This document shows, one piece after another, positions 21,626 through 33,851 of a stretch of 64,000 nt of DNA. This DNA is from Malus domestica (lineage: Eukaryota > Streptophyta > Magnoliopsida > Rosales > Rosaceae): the NCBI RefSeq assembly GCF_042453785.1, contig NC_091669.1, forward strand, positions 15,855,001 through 15,919,000. Direction: 5' to 3'. The translations under genes were made by a program, and so were the position numbers. Each line of letters opens with the position of its first letter. Positions within the stretch are counted from its first letter, which is position 1. The notes below the pieces were generated by a model. It worked only from the letters and a program-made list of their open reading frames with translations. It made no database searches and was not told where the DNA came from.

Positions 21626-22090
21626 TCATCATTGTCTAAAAGTCAACTCTAAAAATTTGAATAAATTACATTTTTTCCCTCAAGTTTTGGTGCATTTACA
21701 ACATCATACAAGATCTTTAAACATTTCAATATCATATATTTAGTTATTATTTCATTTCAATTTCATACAACCATTAAAAAATCTGTTAAATTAGCCGTTA
21801 AATGATAACGTGGTAACAATGGTTCCATATTTGTGTTGACATAGCTGCTAACTTGTGTCATACATCTGTCTCAATTTCTATTAGTTTCTTCGTTATTTGC
21901 CTATTTGAACGTCACGAGCCCCCCAACGAGAGAGAAAGGTCAATGATGATGGAGAATGGGGTGTCTGCGACCCTGTAGGTGAGGAAGATATAGTTTTAGA
22001 TTTTTTTATTTACTTAGTATTTCAATCCGCAAAGCCAGAAAATTAAACAAATTTCGGAATCCGTTGAAATTTTTGCTGGTGGGTGGGAAT
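21626..22090. other. Intergenic, no gene supported
   Basis: AT-rich sequence with no recognised gene. Text such as CCCTCAAGTTTTGGTG and ATCATACAAGATCTTTAAAC resembles dispersed repeat wording, but I could not define an element. Confidence 0.35.
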
Positions 22091-22449
22091 TTCAAATAGA
22101 TGCAATATCAAATCTAGCAATAACCCATCAATGCACCAACCGGTCATCTGAAAATCAGATCTGACAAACCACCGCACTCCGCCATGATGAGCGAGGGTTG
22201 GTGTGAGATTTGACTAAACTCATGGCTTGCTCTCCTTTTTCTCTTAACGGATTTGTCCATTCTTTCATCCTATTTACCATTCGAGGGAGAAGACAAGTCT
22301 GTTGAGAGAAGGAGAAGGTTTAGCCGTGAATTTGGTGAAATCTTGTACCTACCTTGGCTTGCCATGGCGAATTGCGGTGGTTGGTCAAATCTGATTTTCA
22401 GATGGTCGGTTGGTACATCGCTGGGTTATTGCTGAATCTGAGATTGCAT
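22091..22449. repeat. Long imperfect inverted repeat (foldback), about 165-bp arms
   Basis: AGCAATAACCCATCAATGCA, CATCTGAAAATCAGAT and CAAACCACCGCACTCCGCCATG on the left recur inversely on the right as AGCAATAACCCAGCGATGTA, CATCTGAAAATCAGAT and CAACCACCGCAATTCGCCATGG. Similarity continues inward (GATTTGACTAAACTCATGG versus GATTTCACCAAATTCACGG) almost to a centre near 22265. The RNA would form one long hairpin. It lies about 540 bp upstream of the RPA49 start codon. It could be a foldback transposon or a young small-RNA hairpin locus. Confidence 0.7.
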
Positions 22450-22984
22450 CAGTGTGAAGGCGTCCAACCATTAAGCGCTACATCATTTGGTTTGTAATTT
22501 TGTTTAAGGAGCATTTGTACTCACCATCTTAAACTTTGGTGTATGTTCATTATACATAGCTATCACGTGTCCTTTCACTTAATCTTAGTTATTTTTTTTT
22601 AAATTGAAAAAAGTAACATTTAATATAAAAATTAGCTAAAGTTGGGTAAAATAACATATGACAAATGATTAAATGCATTGTAAGCAAACACCATAGTTAT
22701 GTTGGTAAGCAAAAATACTCTATATAATTTAAGTAGATGATTTTTCTAACATAATATGTTAATATATTAATTTACTCTAAAAAATTAAAAGCCCTACCAA
22801 AACCCTCACTTATAAACCCGTAAATCTGTCCAAACGACGACTTCCCACAGCACCCCCGGGCGCCCTCTTCTTTCTTCTCTGCTCCGTCTCAGAACAGTGT
22901 CCAAGTCTGCAATTGCCCTCAGCCACCCACCTCCAACCAGCAGCCACCTCCAAAGCTAACAGATCTCTCTCTCTCTCTGAACCG

Positions 22985-25900
22985 ATGGAATCCGACGCAG
23001 AAGACACCAAGTCTCAATTGACCCAAAACCAAGACCCATCGACACCAAAGCACAAACACAAGAAGAGGAAGACGAAGAAAACCGCCGTCCCAACCATTCC
23101 AACATTCCAAGCCGCCGTCCAAGTTTTCCCGGAACACCCAGAAAAAACTCCACCTATAGTGGCCCATTTCTCATCTGGGTTCGACCCCACCAAGAACCCA
23201 GACCCTAATTCGACCAAAATCGGACTCTTTCGGAACGCCAACCGAGCCAAACGAGTGGAGCTTGTGGTGCACCCGGATGGGACCAGTGTCGATTTTGTTG
23301 GAACTAGCTATACTGGTGCGGCCACCAGTGACCAGTACTGCAATTATGCACTTGGTGTTCTAGATAAGGCCACCCAGACTTTGAAGATTACGCCCATTGT
23401 TTCTAACAAGGTAATTGTTTTGGGACCGTTCGTTTTTGTGGGGTTTATTTCCGGCGGCTACTCAATTTTAATAGTTTGTTTCGTCTTTGTTTTCGTTTCA
23501 TTTGTTTGATTTGGGTGATGTATTGCTTTAAAAGCATTGGCACGAAGTTTACATTTGTATTGTGTTTGTTTCTCCGGTGTTGCTTTTGTTTTTGCTGTGG
23601 TTTGGATTTGGTGAAGTAAGTTGCTGACTTTATTATTGTTTTGAGTATAACATGCATACTTATTGGATTCTATACTGGATGCTCTTTTAAATTTCAACTG
23701 TGGTTATCAAAATTGAAAAGAGTTGATTTGAAATCTCGGGTATTGTTCATAATTGTTATATATGTTTATATGAATGTGTATAATCTCATATTTACGCTCT
23801 GGTCCAATGGAATAAGGTGAGCGCGTGTGCATATATTTATCATTGCTTCTGCTTTCCAAGGAATGCTGATAAGCTTACTTGGGATGTGAATTTTCAGATA
23901 TTTAGATTAGAACCTAAAGTTAGAGGGTATAACTACTCTGATAAGGAACCTGCAAGTTCAGCAATGGGAGAACTTACTGCACAAGAGAAGGCAGAGAAGC
24001 AGATGCAGCTACATAATCTATATGGAACAAAGAAGTCTATTAGGGAGGTAAGACCCATTTCGTTATTCATTTGTTTATTTATTTTTGAGCTTATATGTAA
24101 GGCATCATCACTAACATTTTCTCCAGTCATATGTCTTGTCTGAGCGTGTCTGTTAAAATTTGAAGTTTATGCAGGTAAAAGGGAAGTGTGGGGTGTGGTG
24201 TGTGTGTGTTTGTGGATGTGTGGTTGAATCCTTGAATATAGTAAGAATACATTAGAACTTGTCCTTGAATCTTGTAAGAATACATTAGAATTTGTGCACA
24301 TGTACATAACTAACATAGAAGTCGCTTAATGATTTCATTTCGGCTTTATTCTTCAAAAAATTTGTTTTCAAAAGTTAATGCATTTTGCATAACCAATCTG
24401 CTTGTTTTGAAAAAAAAACATATAGAACAACAACAAAAAAGCCTTGTCTCACTAAGTGGGGTCGGTTGTATGGATCCTAGAACGCCACTGTGCTTGGTTT
24501 TGTGCCAAGTCCTTAGCTCCAAGTACTCCATGTCTTTTCTTAAAATCTCTTTCCAAATCTTCCTAGGTCTTCTTCTATCCCTTTCCTTTTCCCTTGAACC
24601 TCTGTCTTACAATTGCATTTTCTAATTGGGGCATCTGTAGGTCTTAGTTTCACATTTCCAAACCATCTTAACCGATTTTCTATCATCTTATCTTCAATTG
24701 CGGCCACTCCTACTTTACCTCAAATCGTTGTTCTTAATCATGTTCTTTCTCGTGTGCTCACTCATCTAGCGAAGCATTCTCATCTTTGCTACACTTATTT
24801 TTTTGCATGTATTGATGCCTGACAGCCCAACATTCTGTGCCATAAAGCATTGATGGCCTGTTGCCTTCCTATAATGTTTTCCCGTGAGATTTAGTGGCGT
24901 ACGATGGTCACACAACACACCCAATGCACTCTTCCACTCCATCCATCCAACTTGTATTCTATGGTTGAGATCTTCAAATCTATAAAAATCATGTGCACAT
25001 CCTTTTCCATATCTCTATATCGTTCCATCGTTGCCTTTGTAGTCAAGCGCGCTGGCATGAACGAAGACCCATTTCTCTTGCCTGAGTTTCTGCTCAATTA
25101 CTCTGTCCCAAAGCCTCATTGTATGACTCATTAACTCAATACCCCTATAAATCAATTAACATGAAATATTAAAATAACTACTGTTTGAGAAAACATATGT
25201 AATATTAGAATAACTAGGGTTTTTGCTGCATATGTATGAGCAATATTTTTATTTGTGTTAAGTTCCCACATTACCGAGTGTTTTCACTGCTTTGTGATTT
25301 TTTTATATTCAATAAGGGATAGCTTCCTTGTGATGTTAAAGGCCACCAGCGAGTATTGAGGTTTATACATAAAAGATCAAGGGTTGAAGAGGAATGAATA
25401 AGAATTCTATATAATGACTAGAAACAACCATTGGGTAGCTATAATTTTGGCGAGGGTGCCTCTCTCCTTCACTTAATTCATTCCCTTTATCAAAAGTAGA
25501 AAATGTTGATGCTTAAGTTCAGCAAAGGACATGGTAGAGGTAGTAGCTTGGGCTATGTATGGTTCGAGATACTTGCAAGTTGCAACTGAGAGTGTCTGGG
25601 AGTTTCCAACACTATATATCAAGTTGAATATAGTATCTTTTTCTAAAGCATAGCATGTTAATTGAATTTTCTATGATATTGCAGAGTAAGAAAATGCAGT
25701 CCTTGAAGCAAGCAGACGGTCCTGATTCTCTAAAGGATTTGGATGCCAAAATGAAACAGATTGTGGTAAACAAGGAGGCTCTTGAAAGCGCTGAAGCCCA
25801 AAGCTCTCGCCATATCCCACCATTCAATGAATCTGCCACCACTCCACAGGAGGCTTATCCTCTAGACAAGATCATCATCACAGGAGAGTGGGATGATGTC

Positions 25901-26526
25901 CAAGATATTTATAATAAACTGCAAGGCGGAAATGATGTTAAATGGGATGCTTACCCAAATTTTGTGCTCAATAGAATCCAGAAATTGAAGGATATTCGGG
26001 TAAGAATGCAAAAATTATGTTGTTCCTTCTTTTCTCACTTCATTTTCATGGTGAGAAAACAGAATAATAATCTTCCTTGACGCGTTTTCTATGCTTGTAG
26101 GTTGAGGAGGAGAAGTTTAAGCTTGCTTGCATATGCACATACATTACACATCTTATAAAGTTCAAAGATCAGTATACCATGGATGGTGTTTCCTCTGCGA
26201 AGGGCCACAGAATCCCAAGCAATCTACGCAATAAGTTCCTCAACATGTTTGATCCGGCAGCAGGTTCAAGAAGGCAAACACTATCAAGAGAGAAAACGAA
26301 TCTCCTCATTAGTTATGTCTTGGTGCTCACTCTTCATGTGGACGAGTTCCAGACAGAGTTGACAGATATAGCGAAGGATCTGAGAATGGGTGAAGCAAAT
26401 GTGAAGGACCATTACGAGAACTTGGGTTGCAAGTTAACTAAACAAAGGGGAAAACCAGTCGCGACCCTTCCTGTCCCTCTAAAATTTCCACAAGAGCAGC
26501 GGAGGCGGAAGAAGGGCAAGAGATGA
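22985..26526 (+). CDS. RPA49: DNA-directed RNA polymerase I subunit RPA49
   Basis: Four exons join in frame: 22985-23410, 23898-24047, 25685-25999 and 26101-26526, all with GT-AG introns, giving 438 residues. A lysine-rich N-terminal tail ([11 protein letters not shown]) is followed by the dimerisation domain ([27 protein letters not shown]). Next comes a linker with [19 protein letters not shown]. The C-terminal tandem winged-helix region contains [35 protein letters not shown] and [17 protein letters not shown] sequence. RPA49 is a Pol I subunit, a built-in TFIIF/TFIIE-like factor that pairs with RPA34 to help rRNA initiation and elongation in the nucleolus. The first ATG of the frame is used; an in-frame upstream TTG at 22913 is not a plant start. 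Intron 2 carries an antisense LINE fragment. Confidence 0.93.
24426..25134 (-). mobile_element. RTE-type LINE fragment inside RPA49 intron 2, antisense
   Basis: Read on the minus strand it starts in the reverse transcriptase ([28 protein letters not shown]). It then skips to the RT C-terminal region ([20 protein letters not shown]) and ends in the 3' UTR with ACCCCACTTAGTGAGACAAGGC-like sequence and (TTG)n. The same order without that skip occurs in the copy at 27383-28411, so this one is internally deleted. Many stops make it non-functional. The (TTG)n end is typical of plant RTE elements. Confidence 0.8.
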
Positions 26527-26937
26527 TTTTCTTCGTTGTATCTGTGTTCTTTTGTTTCTACTGCACACTTTGATTTCACTGTGCTTGTCTGGCTATAATT
26601 TTACAAAGTTTGGCCTTTTGTTTTTATGGCAAGACATTAATTATTGAATCCTATTGCAGTGTGCTCCTTTAGGCGTGATAGTTAAATGGAGCAATGGTCT
26701 TGAACTAAAATCTCAAATTATCAGAGTATTATCCAGAATTTTATTACTTGGAGCAATGGTCTTTTTGTTTCCATCCATTACAATGTGCATCAAGGGTCTT
26801 TTTGGTTCTGTCCATTTCTTGTCACTGTAAACCCTTTATTTTGTATCTAATTTCTGACGGTTGCACTCAAAAGGAAAAGACCATTACTCCATGTTGTGAC
26901 AAATTCAAAAACTAATACCAGTGGTATTCAACTTAAT
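26527..26937. other. RPA49 3' UTR and repeat debris
   Basis: The first part after the stop codon should be the RPA49 3' UTR. From about 26690 the text GGAGCAATGGTC...GAACTAAAATC recurs (26698, 26754), similar to the repeat at 19430-19880. No gene is present. Confidence 0.4.
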
Positions 26938-27110
26938 ACTACGGTCTAGTGGTATTTTTTTTTTCTTGCAAGTGAGATGTTTTAGGTTCGATTTTTGGCA
27001 AAGGTGAATTTGAACAACACCATTGCTAGCTCATTGTGAGGCTTAGCCCACTCCCCCACCTCTTTATTGGAGATAATATTATTTGTTCAAAAATAAAATA
27101 AAATAAAATT
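26938..27110 (+). mobile_element. tRNA-derived SINE, near complete
   Basis: A 5' part with an internal Pol III B-box (TTTTAGGTTCGATTTTTGG) is followed by GCAAAGGTGAATTTGAACAA, TGTGAGGCTTAGCCCACTCC, GGAGATAATATTATTTGTTC and an (AAAAT)n-rich tail. Three further copies in the window define the family. It lies downstream of RPA49 in the same orientation. Confidence 0.75.
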
Positions 27111-27382
27111 TAGAAACTATTAAACTTTTATTTCAAAGACCAAAGCTCCAATGACCAAATTCTAGGGACTAATGCATATTGTCTTTGATGTAACCAGGAG
27201 TCAAAGGATTGGATTGGCATAGACTTAGTAAGACAACTCATTCTATTGTGGATTCATAACTCATTCTGGTCAGTCCTGTTTGTCTCACTCAAGTCCATTT
27301 TAATTGATCACCGCTTATCTGAGGTAGCCCACCAAATGGAGCCTAAGTGACAAGGGAGAGTTAATAATTTAAAATTAAGATA

Positions 27383-28411
27383 GGTTCATGGAGGCAATCT
27401 ATCTCTTACGAAGATCGATGGAAAAGATATAGAGATATGAAAAAAAGATTTGCACATGGTCTTTGTAAATTTGTAAAAACGCATGAAGGACAAGCCGAAA
27501 GCTTCCTCATAACTGTAGGGTTACATCAAGGCTCACTTTAAGTCCTTACCTGTTTGCATTGGTAATGGAAGAGTTAACATGACATATTTAAGATGATATT
27601 ATTTGGTGTATGCTTTTCGCAGACAATATAGTGTTGATAGATGAAACTCAGGAAGGAGTAAATGCAAAACTTAACCTTTGGAGAGAAGTGTTGGAATCTA
27701 AAGGTCTTCGCCTAAGTCGGTCAAAGACAAAGTATATGGAATGCAAGTTTAGTGCGAACGAAGACACTCAAATGAGTTAGGGGTAAGAATTGGGGATTAG
27801 GAAGTACCAAAAAGTGACTGCTTCCGCTACCTAGGATCTATCTTGCAAAAGAACGGAGAGTTGGATGGAAACTTCAATCATAGAATACAAGCTGAATGGA
27901 TGAAGTGGAAGAATGCATCGAGTGTGTTATGTGACCATTGTATGCCACTAAAGCTCAAGGAAAATTTTTATGGGACGGCAACAAGGACAACAATACTTTA
28001 TGGCATGGAGTGTTGGACGGTGAAATATCAACACGTACATAAAATGAATGTAGCAGAGATGAGAATGCTTTGTTGGATGTATGGGCCCACGAGAAAGGAT
28101 AAGATTGGGAATTAGGATATCCGAAGTAAAGCTGGAGTAGCTGAAATTGAAGAAAAGATGAGAGAAAATCGATTACGGTGGTCTAGACTTGTGAAACAAA
28201 AGCCTACTATCGCTCCAATCAGAAGATGCGATTACGGGACAGAGGTTCAAGGTCGAAGGGGTAGAGGAAGGCTTTGAAGGAGACTCTAAGAAAAGACTTG
28301 AGAGTTCTTGGATCTAACAGAAGACATGACACAAAACCGAGTGCAATAACGTTCTAAAATTCATACAACCGATCCCACGTAGTGGAAAAAAGCTTTGTTG
28401 TTGTTGTTGTA
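27383..28411 (+). mobile_element. RTE-type LINE, 5'-truncated and degenerate
   Basis: Broken frames show the RT region in order: MEAIYLLRRS, AESFLITVGLHQGS, the FADD-like block around 27620 with [52 protein letters not shown], then the C-terminal MRMLCWMYGPTRKDKIGN and WSRLVKQKP. The 3' end is CGATCCCACGTAGTGG followed by AAAAAAGCTTTG and (TTG)n. Stops and frameshifts are frequent. The longest intact piece is 27843-28115. Confidence 0.85.
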
Positions 28412-28704
28412 TAGGTCCATAATTTTTTATAACAAAAAAAGATAGGTCCAAAATTGGATTACCCTAAAAGAAAGGGCAGAGGCCACAGAACAGAAAGAAA
28501 TCCGAAAACGTGCGCAAAATACAAACGAGTTACGAGTGGCTCTCCATCTAAAGCCGAAGTAAACTCATTTTCATACAAATTTTTATGCTTGTACACACAT
28601 TGAGCCGACGAGAAAATGAACGAACCACGCTCTTCAATTATTCTTCAGATAGTAAGGAGATAGCCAAAACCATCCGATGCGGGTGAATAGTTCCCCTCCG
28701 AATT

Positions 28705-31408
28705 TTAGGATTTGCTCTTGAACTTCCTTTGAGCTTTCAAGTCCACCACAACCACAGAGATGTTGTCCTTGCTTCCCTTCTGGAGGGCAAGGGTTGCAAG
28801 GTAGGCAGCAGCTTCCCCAGCCGCAGGATCAACTCCCGTTCCCCTTTCCGCAAGAGGTGTAGCCCCGTTCTTTTTGTGCCATAGCAGAATGCGTTTTCGA
28901 GCCACATCACAAGCTTCCTCATTCGTCATAACATCCCATAGACCATCACTAGCTAAAATAAGGCATTCGTCATCTCTAGCTCGAGGGACAACCATGACTT
29001 CTGGTTCTGGAATTATCCACGGTTTCAAATATCTATCCCCTGTAGATTTATAAGAGTAAAACAATGTTAAGCTCCTTATTGAGTTTAACATATAGATGGG
29101 AAATGCTAATAAAAAACTGTAATCCATTTGTTCTGACAAGACTAGACAAGCAACTGAATGTTCATACATACTGCGAACACTCATGGTAAATCGTTACATT
29201 ATTTTAAGGGGGTGTGCTATCCACACACCCCTTTTTACTTTTCTCACACCCTTGTTAATTTCTGTCCGTTGATCTTCTTCAATTCATCCGATCCGACGGT
29301 CGAAAACCAAAAAGGTGTGGGAGAAGTAAAAAGGGGTGTGTGGATATCACACCCCTATTTTAAGAGTCACTTGTTTCCAAGGATGGGGGCGCAAGGAAAA
29401 AGTGGTCAAACTGCTTTGTCATGGTCTCATGGCCAAACACCTGAACTGCTTGCTAAATGCGCATTAAAAGCTCTTGAGCTAGTGGGAGGAAATGATCATA
29501 GTTAGTCGTATGGGCGGGTTGCCCCTCACTGATGCTTTCTGTTAGCAGACAACTAACACAAGCCTACTTAACAAATCTCATAAGTAATTAAAAGAGTGGA
29601 AACGTGAAAGAACTTTGTATTTTATCTTTTCGAGTGGACAAATATGAGAAAAGTCAACAGAATCAGGGTAAGTATAGATGTACCAATGGACCTTGACATT
29701 GCAAGAACTCCAAAAACACGGTGCCCATTCCATTGTATTACCTTGCCGCCAGATGCCTCAATCCTTTCATATTCGTCTTCTCTGTTTGGCTGGGAACGAT
29801 AATGAAAATGAAAATGTAAATAAATGATAGGAGATTGGTTTCTACAAAGAGAGAAAGTTTCAGTACTAAACATGTAATTGTGTACACCATAAACACATGC
29901 TTACTTTATGATCGACTGATAATGGTATTGCTTGTTTGCCACGACATAGAACTGCTCTTGAATCACCACAATTTGCAACTATAATATGGGATGACGAAAC
30001 TAATGCAACCACAGCTGTAGACCCAACAGTTTCTGGGGCAATAGGCTCAAAACTAACTTCAGAGGCATCTGTGTTGCTTTCAATGATGCCTCTGCTTACT
30101 TTTCCTCCAATCTCATCATCAACCCTTTGAAAACAATTAGTGAATGCTTTCTCCCAATGCAACTGCTGAGTTTCTCCCGTAATCCCATCACCAGAGTCAT
30201 CCTTAATGACTCCAAGCTCTTCGGCCAAAGCCAAATGGAGCCGCTCACTACAAAAGTTAGCAACCTGCACGAGGAGACAGAACTCAAATCATTTTCCACC
30301 GAGGAAACAAGCCATATGTTTGTACTCTGTTGCAGATATGCAAGAAAACATTCATGAACTAATCTGAATACTGGAAAAAGATCAAACAAATTGACGTAAA
30401 GAATCATGTGTTGCCACCACAATGCTATTTAATTTAGCTTACAGTTACAGTTTGTTAATTACCAATATTTCAGCACAATAACAATGTGAAATTGTTCAAT
30501 GGTACAATATAAAATCAGAATAAAATATTTCCTAAAACAGTACGTTGCATCAGAATAAACCTTAACTTGAATGAATTAAATAAATATACAGAGAAGGCAT
30601 GTACCTGAGGGCCGCCGTGGCCATCGTAAATGCCAAAAAAGTGACTGGTTAGGTGGGTCAAACTTTGGCTCATTCCATTATACACTTGATTACTGGCTAG
30701 CATTTTGATTGGAATATTGATACACCGAGGAACAGCAGCAAATGCATCTTCCATTTCTGGTCGTCTTCCACAAATTGATACAGAACCCCAGAGGGGAATA
30801 CAGTTTAGCTCAAAAACACTCCGGTTGCCTGCTTTACTGACAATCTTCTCACCATTTGCGTGGATAAGTACCGTAGAGGTTGATAATTCAGATTTATCTG
30901 ATAACTCAGAAGCGGGGCTTACTGCTGCAACAAATCCAGAAGCCATTTTACCAACAGCCGATTCTACCAAGACAATAGCTTTTGCAACAATCTTCCCTTC
31001 ACTAATTTTTCCAATCTCCATATCATCTGGCAAGCTTATCGCAGACCCCATCTCTAACTTCAGCACTTCCTCACTAACAATTCCGTTAGTATCAAATCTA
31101 GAGGCTAAGATTTGCTCTTCCTCACTTTCTTGAACCATGACATTATTAGCAACAGAAGTGTTTCCACCATCATCGTCTCGTGATGGCACGGGAACCACAC
31201 TAACTTTGCTTTCAATATCATCGGAACTTCCTTTACTGCAAGCGACTGACTCTAAAGGAATCACCTTGGAGGAATCTGAAGACAAGTTTCCCAAGTCTGT
31301 TACAAGCTTTAGCCATGTGAACTCCACATTGGCTCCAATTCCGGCACTATCACATATAGCATTACCTAAACTAAGAGTCACTGCAACTGCTGGAGACATG
31401 TCTTCCAT
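28705..31408 (-). CDS. HAB1: Clade A protein phosphatase 2C, HAB1 type (ABA co-receptor)
   Basis: Four coding exons (30605-31408, 29905-30264, 29684-29789, 28705-29039) join in phase to 534 residues. The N-terminal 200 residues are variable, as in HAB1. The PP2C core shows metal and catalytic motifs [63 protein letters not shown] and [19 protein letters not shown]. The tryptophan that inserts into the ABA receptor ([11 protein letters not shown]) is kept. These phosphatases inhibit SnRK2 kinases and are themselves blocked by PYR/PYL receptors with ABA. The start matches the HAB1-type [14 protein letters not shown] beginning; an in-frame Met ten codons upstream (31438) is an alternative. Intron 3 holds a Mutator-like MITE. 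G-box/ABRE sites lie upstream. Confidence 0.93.
29209..29355. mobile_element. Mutator-like MITE in PP2C intron 3, 9-bp target duplication
   Basis: The element begins GGGGTGTGCTATCCACACAC and its inverse end reads GGGGTGTGATATCCACACAC. The inverted repeats extend about 44 bp each in a 147-bp element. TATTTTAAG occurs directly outside on both sides (29200-29208 and 29356-29364), a 9-bp duplication typical of Mutator-like transposons. It has no coding capacity. Confidence 0.85.
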
Positions 31409-32345
31409 CAATCTCCTTATCTTTGTAACATTTGACATTTGCCTTCAATCAACCGGGGAAAATTTCTAGCAACGAACCGGAGGTAAGTTCTTAATTCGGT
31501 CAATATCCCCACTTCCGCAAATTATACAAATGATCCACCCACCAATTCTCTCAAATGAGCAGAATACAATGGGGTAATCAGATCTCGTGGAAACAATGGA
31601 TCTATAACCTCCAAGTGACTAAAACTTTATGATTTAACCAGTGAATCGAGTTTCTTATATAGGGTTCTTAGCTCACCAAACTCTTCCTTCTGGCAGAAAA
31701 TCAGCCACATAAAACCAAAACCCTATCCTCACCGCCAACCTTTAGATATACACATAAGCAAATGAAAACAACTGCAATCTCACCTTTTTCTATAAATCCA
31801 ACAAGAGAAAGCAAAAGGGTTCATGAGAGACAACCTAGGAAAAAGAAAACTAACCCTACAAGATCACAAGAAAACCAGACAAAGGTGAAACCTTTTTTTA
31901 CACGTAACTTGGGCATTCCTGGATCTCAGACAGCTCAGCCTTATCTAAAAATTTTGAGGTTGTCTGCTTTACATTTCTTCTTCTCCTCCTCCTCCTCCTC
32001 CTTCTTCCAGGACACACAGGCAACCCCAAATCATCAAGAACCATCACAACAGATTCTACAGAGACATAACATTATCTGGGTTTGCTAATAATACATGATC
32101 TTAATCAGTTCCTAACCAAAATTAACAAAAAATGGAAGAAAAAAATTACTGGGTTCTTACCAGCTGAAGCTGATGAGACTTCAAATAATTCAGAGAAAGA
32201 TGGTCAGCGAGTGAGGATTGAAGAACCCTGTTCTCTCCCTCAGCTAAATTTGTTCTTTCTCTCTGGTTCTTGGGGCATCGGGGGGCTGACTCAGAGAGAG
32301 AGAGAGACACACACACACACAAAGGAGGGGAGAGATTCTCGTGTT
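31409..32345 (-). other. 5' UTR of the PP2C gene with an intron
   Basis: On the minus strand a leader exon ends TCATCAGCTTCAGCTG before GTAAGAACCC (edge 32161). A matching acceptor TTCGTTGCTAG lies just before AAATTTTCCCCGG near 31469, about 30-60 bp before the start codons. The leader has CT-rich and (TG)n tracts (32290-32325). Introns in the 5' UTR are common in this PP2C clade. The transcription start near 32345 is inferred. Confidence 0.6.
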
Positions 32346-32389
32346 GTTGTGGAAAATGCTTTTTGCTTTTTACCAACGCACTCCAAATG

Positions 32390-32705
32390 GTGACACGTAT
32401 AATGTTACATCACACAGGGAAGTCCCTGGGCGACAGAAAATGCCGACAGGTGAGGACACTGCTGACGCGATGACGAGAGATTTTTTGATCTGACCGTTAT
32501 ACAAGGTGTTACATCACGTGTTCTTATAGAAATTATGGGTTATGAGTGTTAAAATATTAATAACTTAAAAATTAAAATTTTCCACTACTTGCATAAAAAC
32601 ACGTAGTGTACCATCTGTATTCCTGCTACAATTAAAAATTTCTTTGCAATGACAACTACCCACATTGGACTTTTCGTACTGTACTTCGGTGAACGACACG
32701 TGTCC
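32390..32705 (-). promoter_or_regulatory. ACGT-core elements upstream of the PP2C gene
   Basis: A perfect palindrome GACACGTGTC lies at 32695-32704, a G-box CACGTG at 32515-32520, and GACACGT at about 32392. ACGT-core G-box/ABRE sites bind bZIP factors of the ABF/AREB group, which are known to induce clade A PP2C genes as negative feedback. The placement within about 350 bp of the inferred transcription start supports function; no test is available here. Confidence 0.6.
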
Positions 32706-32829
32706 GTGGACATGAAAACGACAGTTTGATTAGGGGAATTCAGATCCTAATCTGAATCCAACGGATTGAAATGTCGGACTGTTCATAAGAGGGAGAGAGG
32801 TATCCGAATTTGAGCCAATGGTAACAATA

Positions 32830-33851
32830 GGGGCACGTTTACTAATCCGTAATCAAATTGAGGAGAATTGAATTGAGGAGGAATTTGATTGAGGAAGAAT
32901 TGAAATGAGGTGGAATCAGAATCAGATTCCTGTTGTAGTTGTTTACTAAAACTGTCTGGAATCGAAGTAGAAATGACATTAAACTATATAAAATGTTTAC
33001 TAATTCACATGAATCGGAATGAAAACTAATGCAATTACTAAAATGCCCCTATTTTAACCAATTTATTTTATATGTTAATTATTTTAAATAAAATTTTTAT
33101 CGTTTTATTTTTATTTTGATTACTATACAGAATTTACAAATATGTATTCTTGCTGGTAAAGAAGCTCTAGACATATGTAGAAGAGTCTTTAATCACACAG
33201 AATTGTCCAAATTTGATCATTTTTTATTTGCTTCATCCTAAACCCTATTAAGATCAAATTTACTTCCTTTTCTCTCTCTCCCTGTTTCCCCCATTTTTCT
33301 CTGCAGCTGCTGGACCAGATCTCGTTGCGGCATCGTTCCACATTGCGTTCGTCGTTGCGGCACCGTTCCAATCGCGTTCGTCGTTGTTCCATATTCTGCT
33401 CTGCACACACAGAAGAGAGAGAGGAGAGAGAGAGTACACGACATTTTCTCGCGTCACTGTAGCTACGTGGGCTTTCTTCCCCTTCCAGTAAGTTGCTTCA
33501 GGTTCACTGCTTTTTCTTCTTCATCATCGTCGTCTTCCTCTTCTTCTTCTTCTTTTGTTGGGTGCTGTGGACGCAGAGGGGCTTGGTTTTCTGGAAACAG
33601 CATGAAGCTTTGATCGTATACATGGGTATTTTGGGTACAAAATTTTGATTCTTGATGGAGTGTTCTACCCGGAACTCAAATACTACCTCTACAGAGGTAA
33701 TCCAATTCCGGGCAATTCTGGAGTTGAATTCCTAATATTGGGTGGTCCCCACAGAAATTTTGATTCCCTAATTGCTAGTAAACGTCGGAATGCATTGGGG
33801 AATGTCCAATTCCGTTTCTCTTGATTCCAATCCCGATAGGTAAACACGCCC
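32830..33851. mobile_element. Unclassified TIR element with TA flanks
   Basis: The left end GGGGCACGTTTACTAATCCG and the inverse right end GGGCGTGTTTACCTATCGGG are inverted repeats, each preceded by TA. Subterminal GTTTACTA copies recur on both sides (near 32940, 32995, 33775). The interior has no transposase, only CT-rich stretches. The superfamily is not settled. Confidence 0.55.

Noticed and set aside
22913..22984. RPA49 N-terminal extension from an upstream TTG
   Set aside because: It is a non-ATG start in a eukaryotic gene; the ATG at 22985 gives the expected family start and length.
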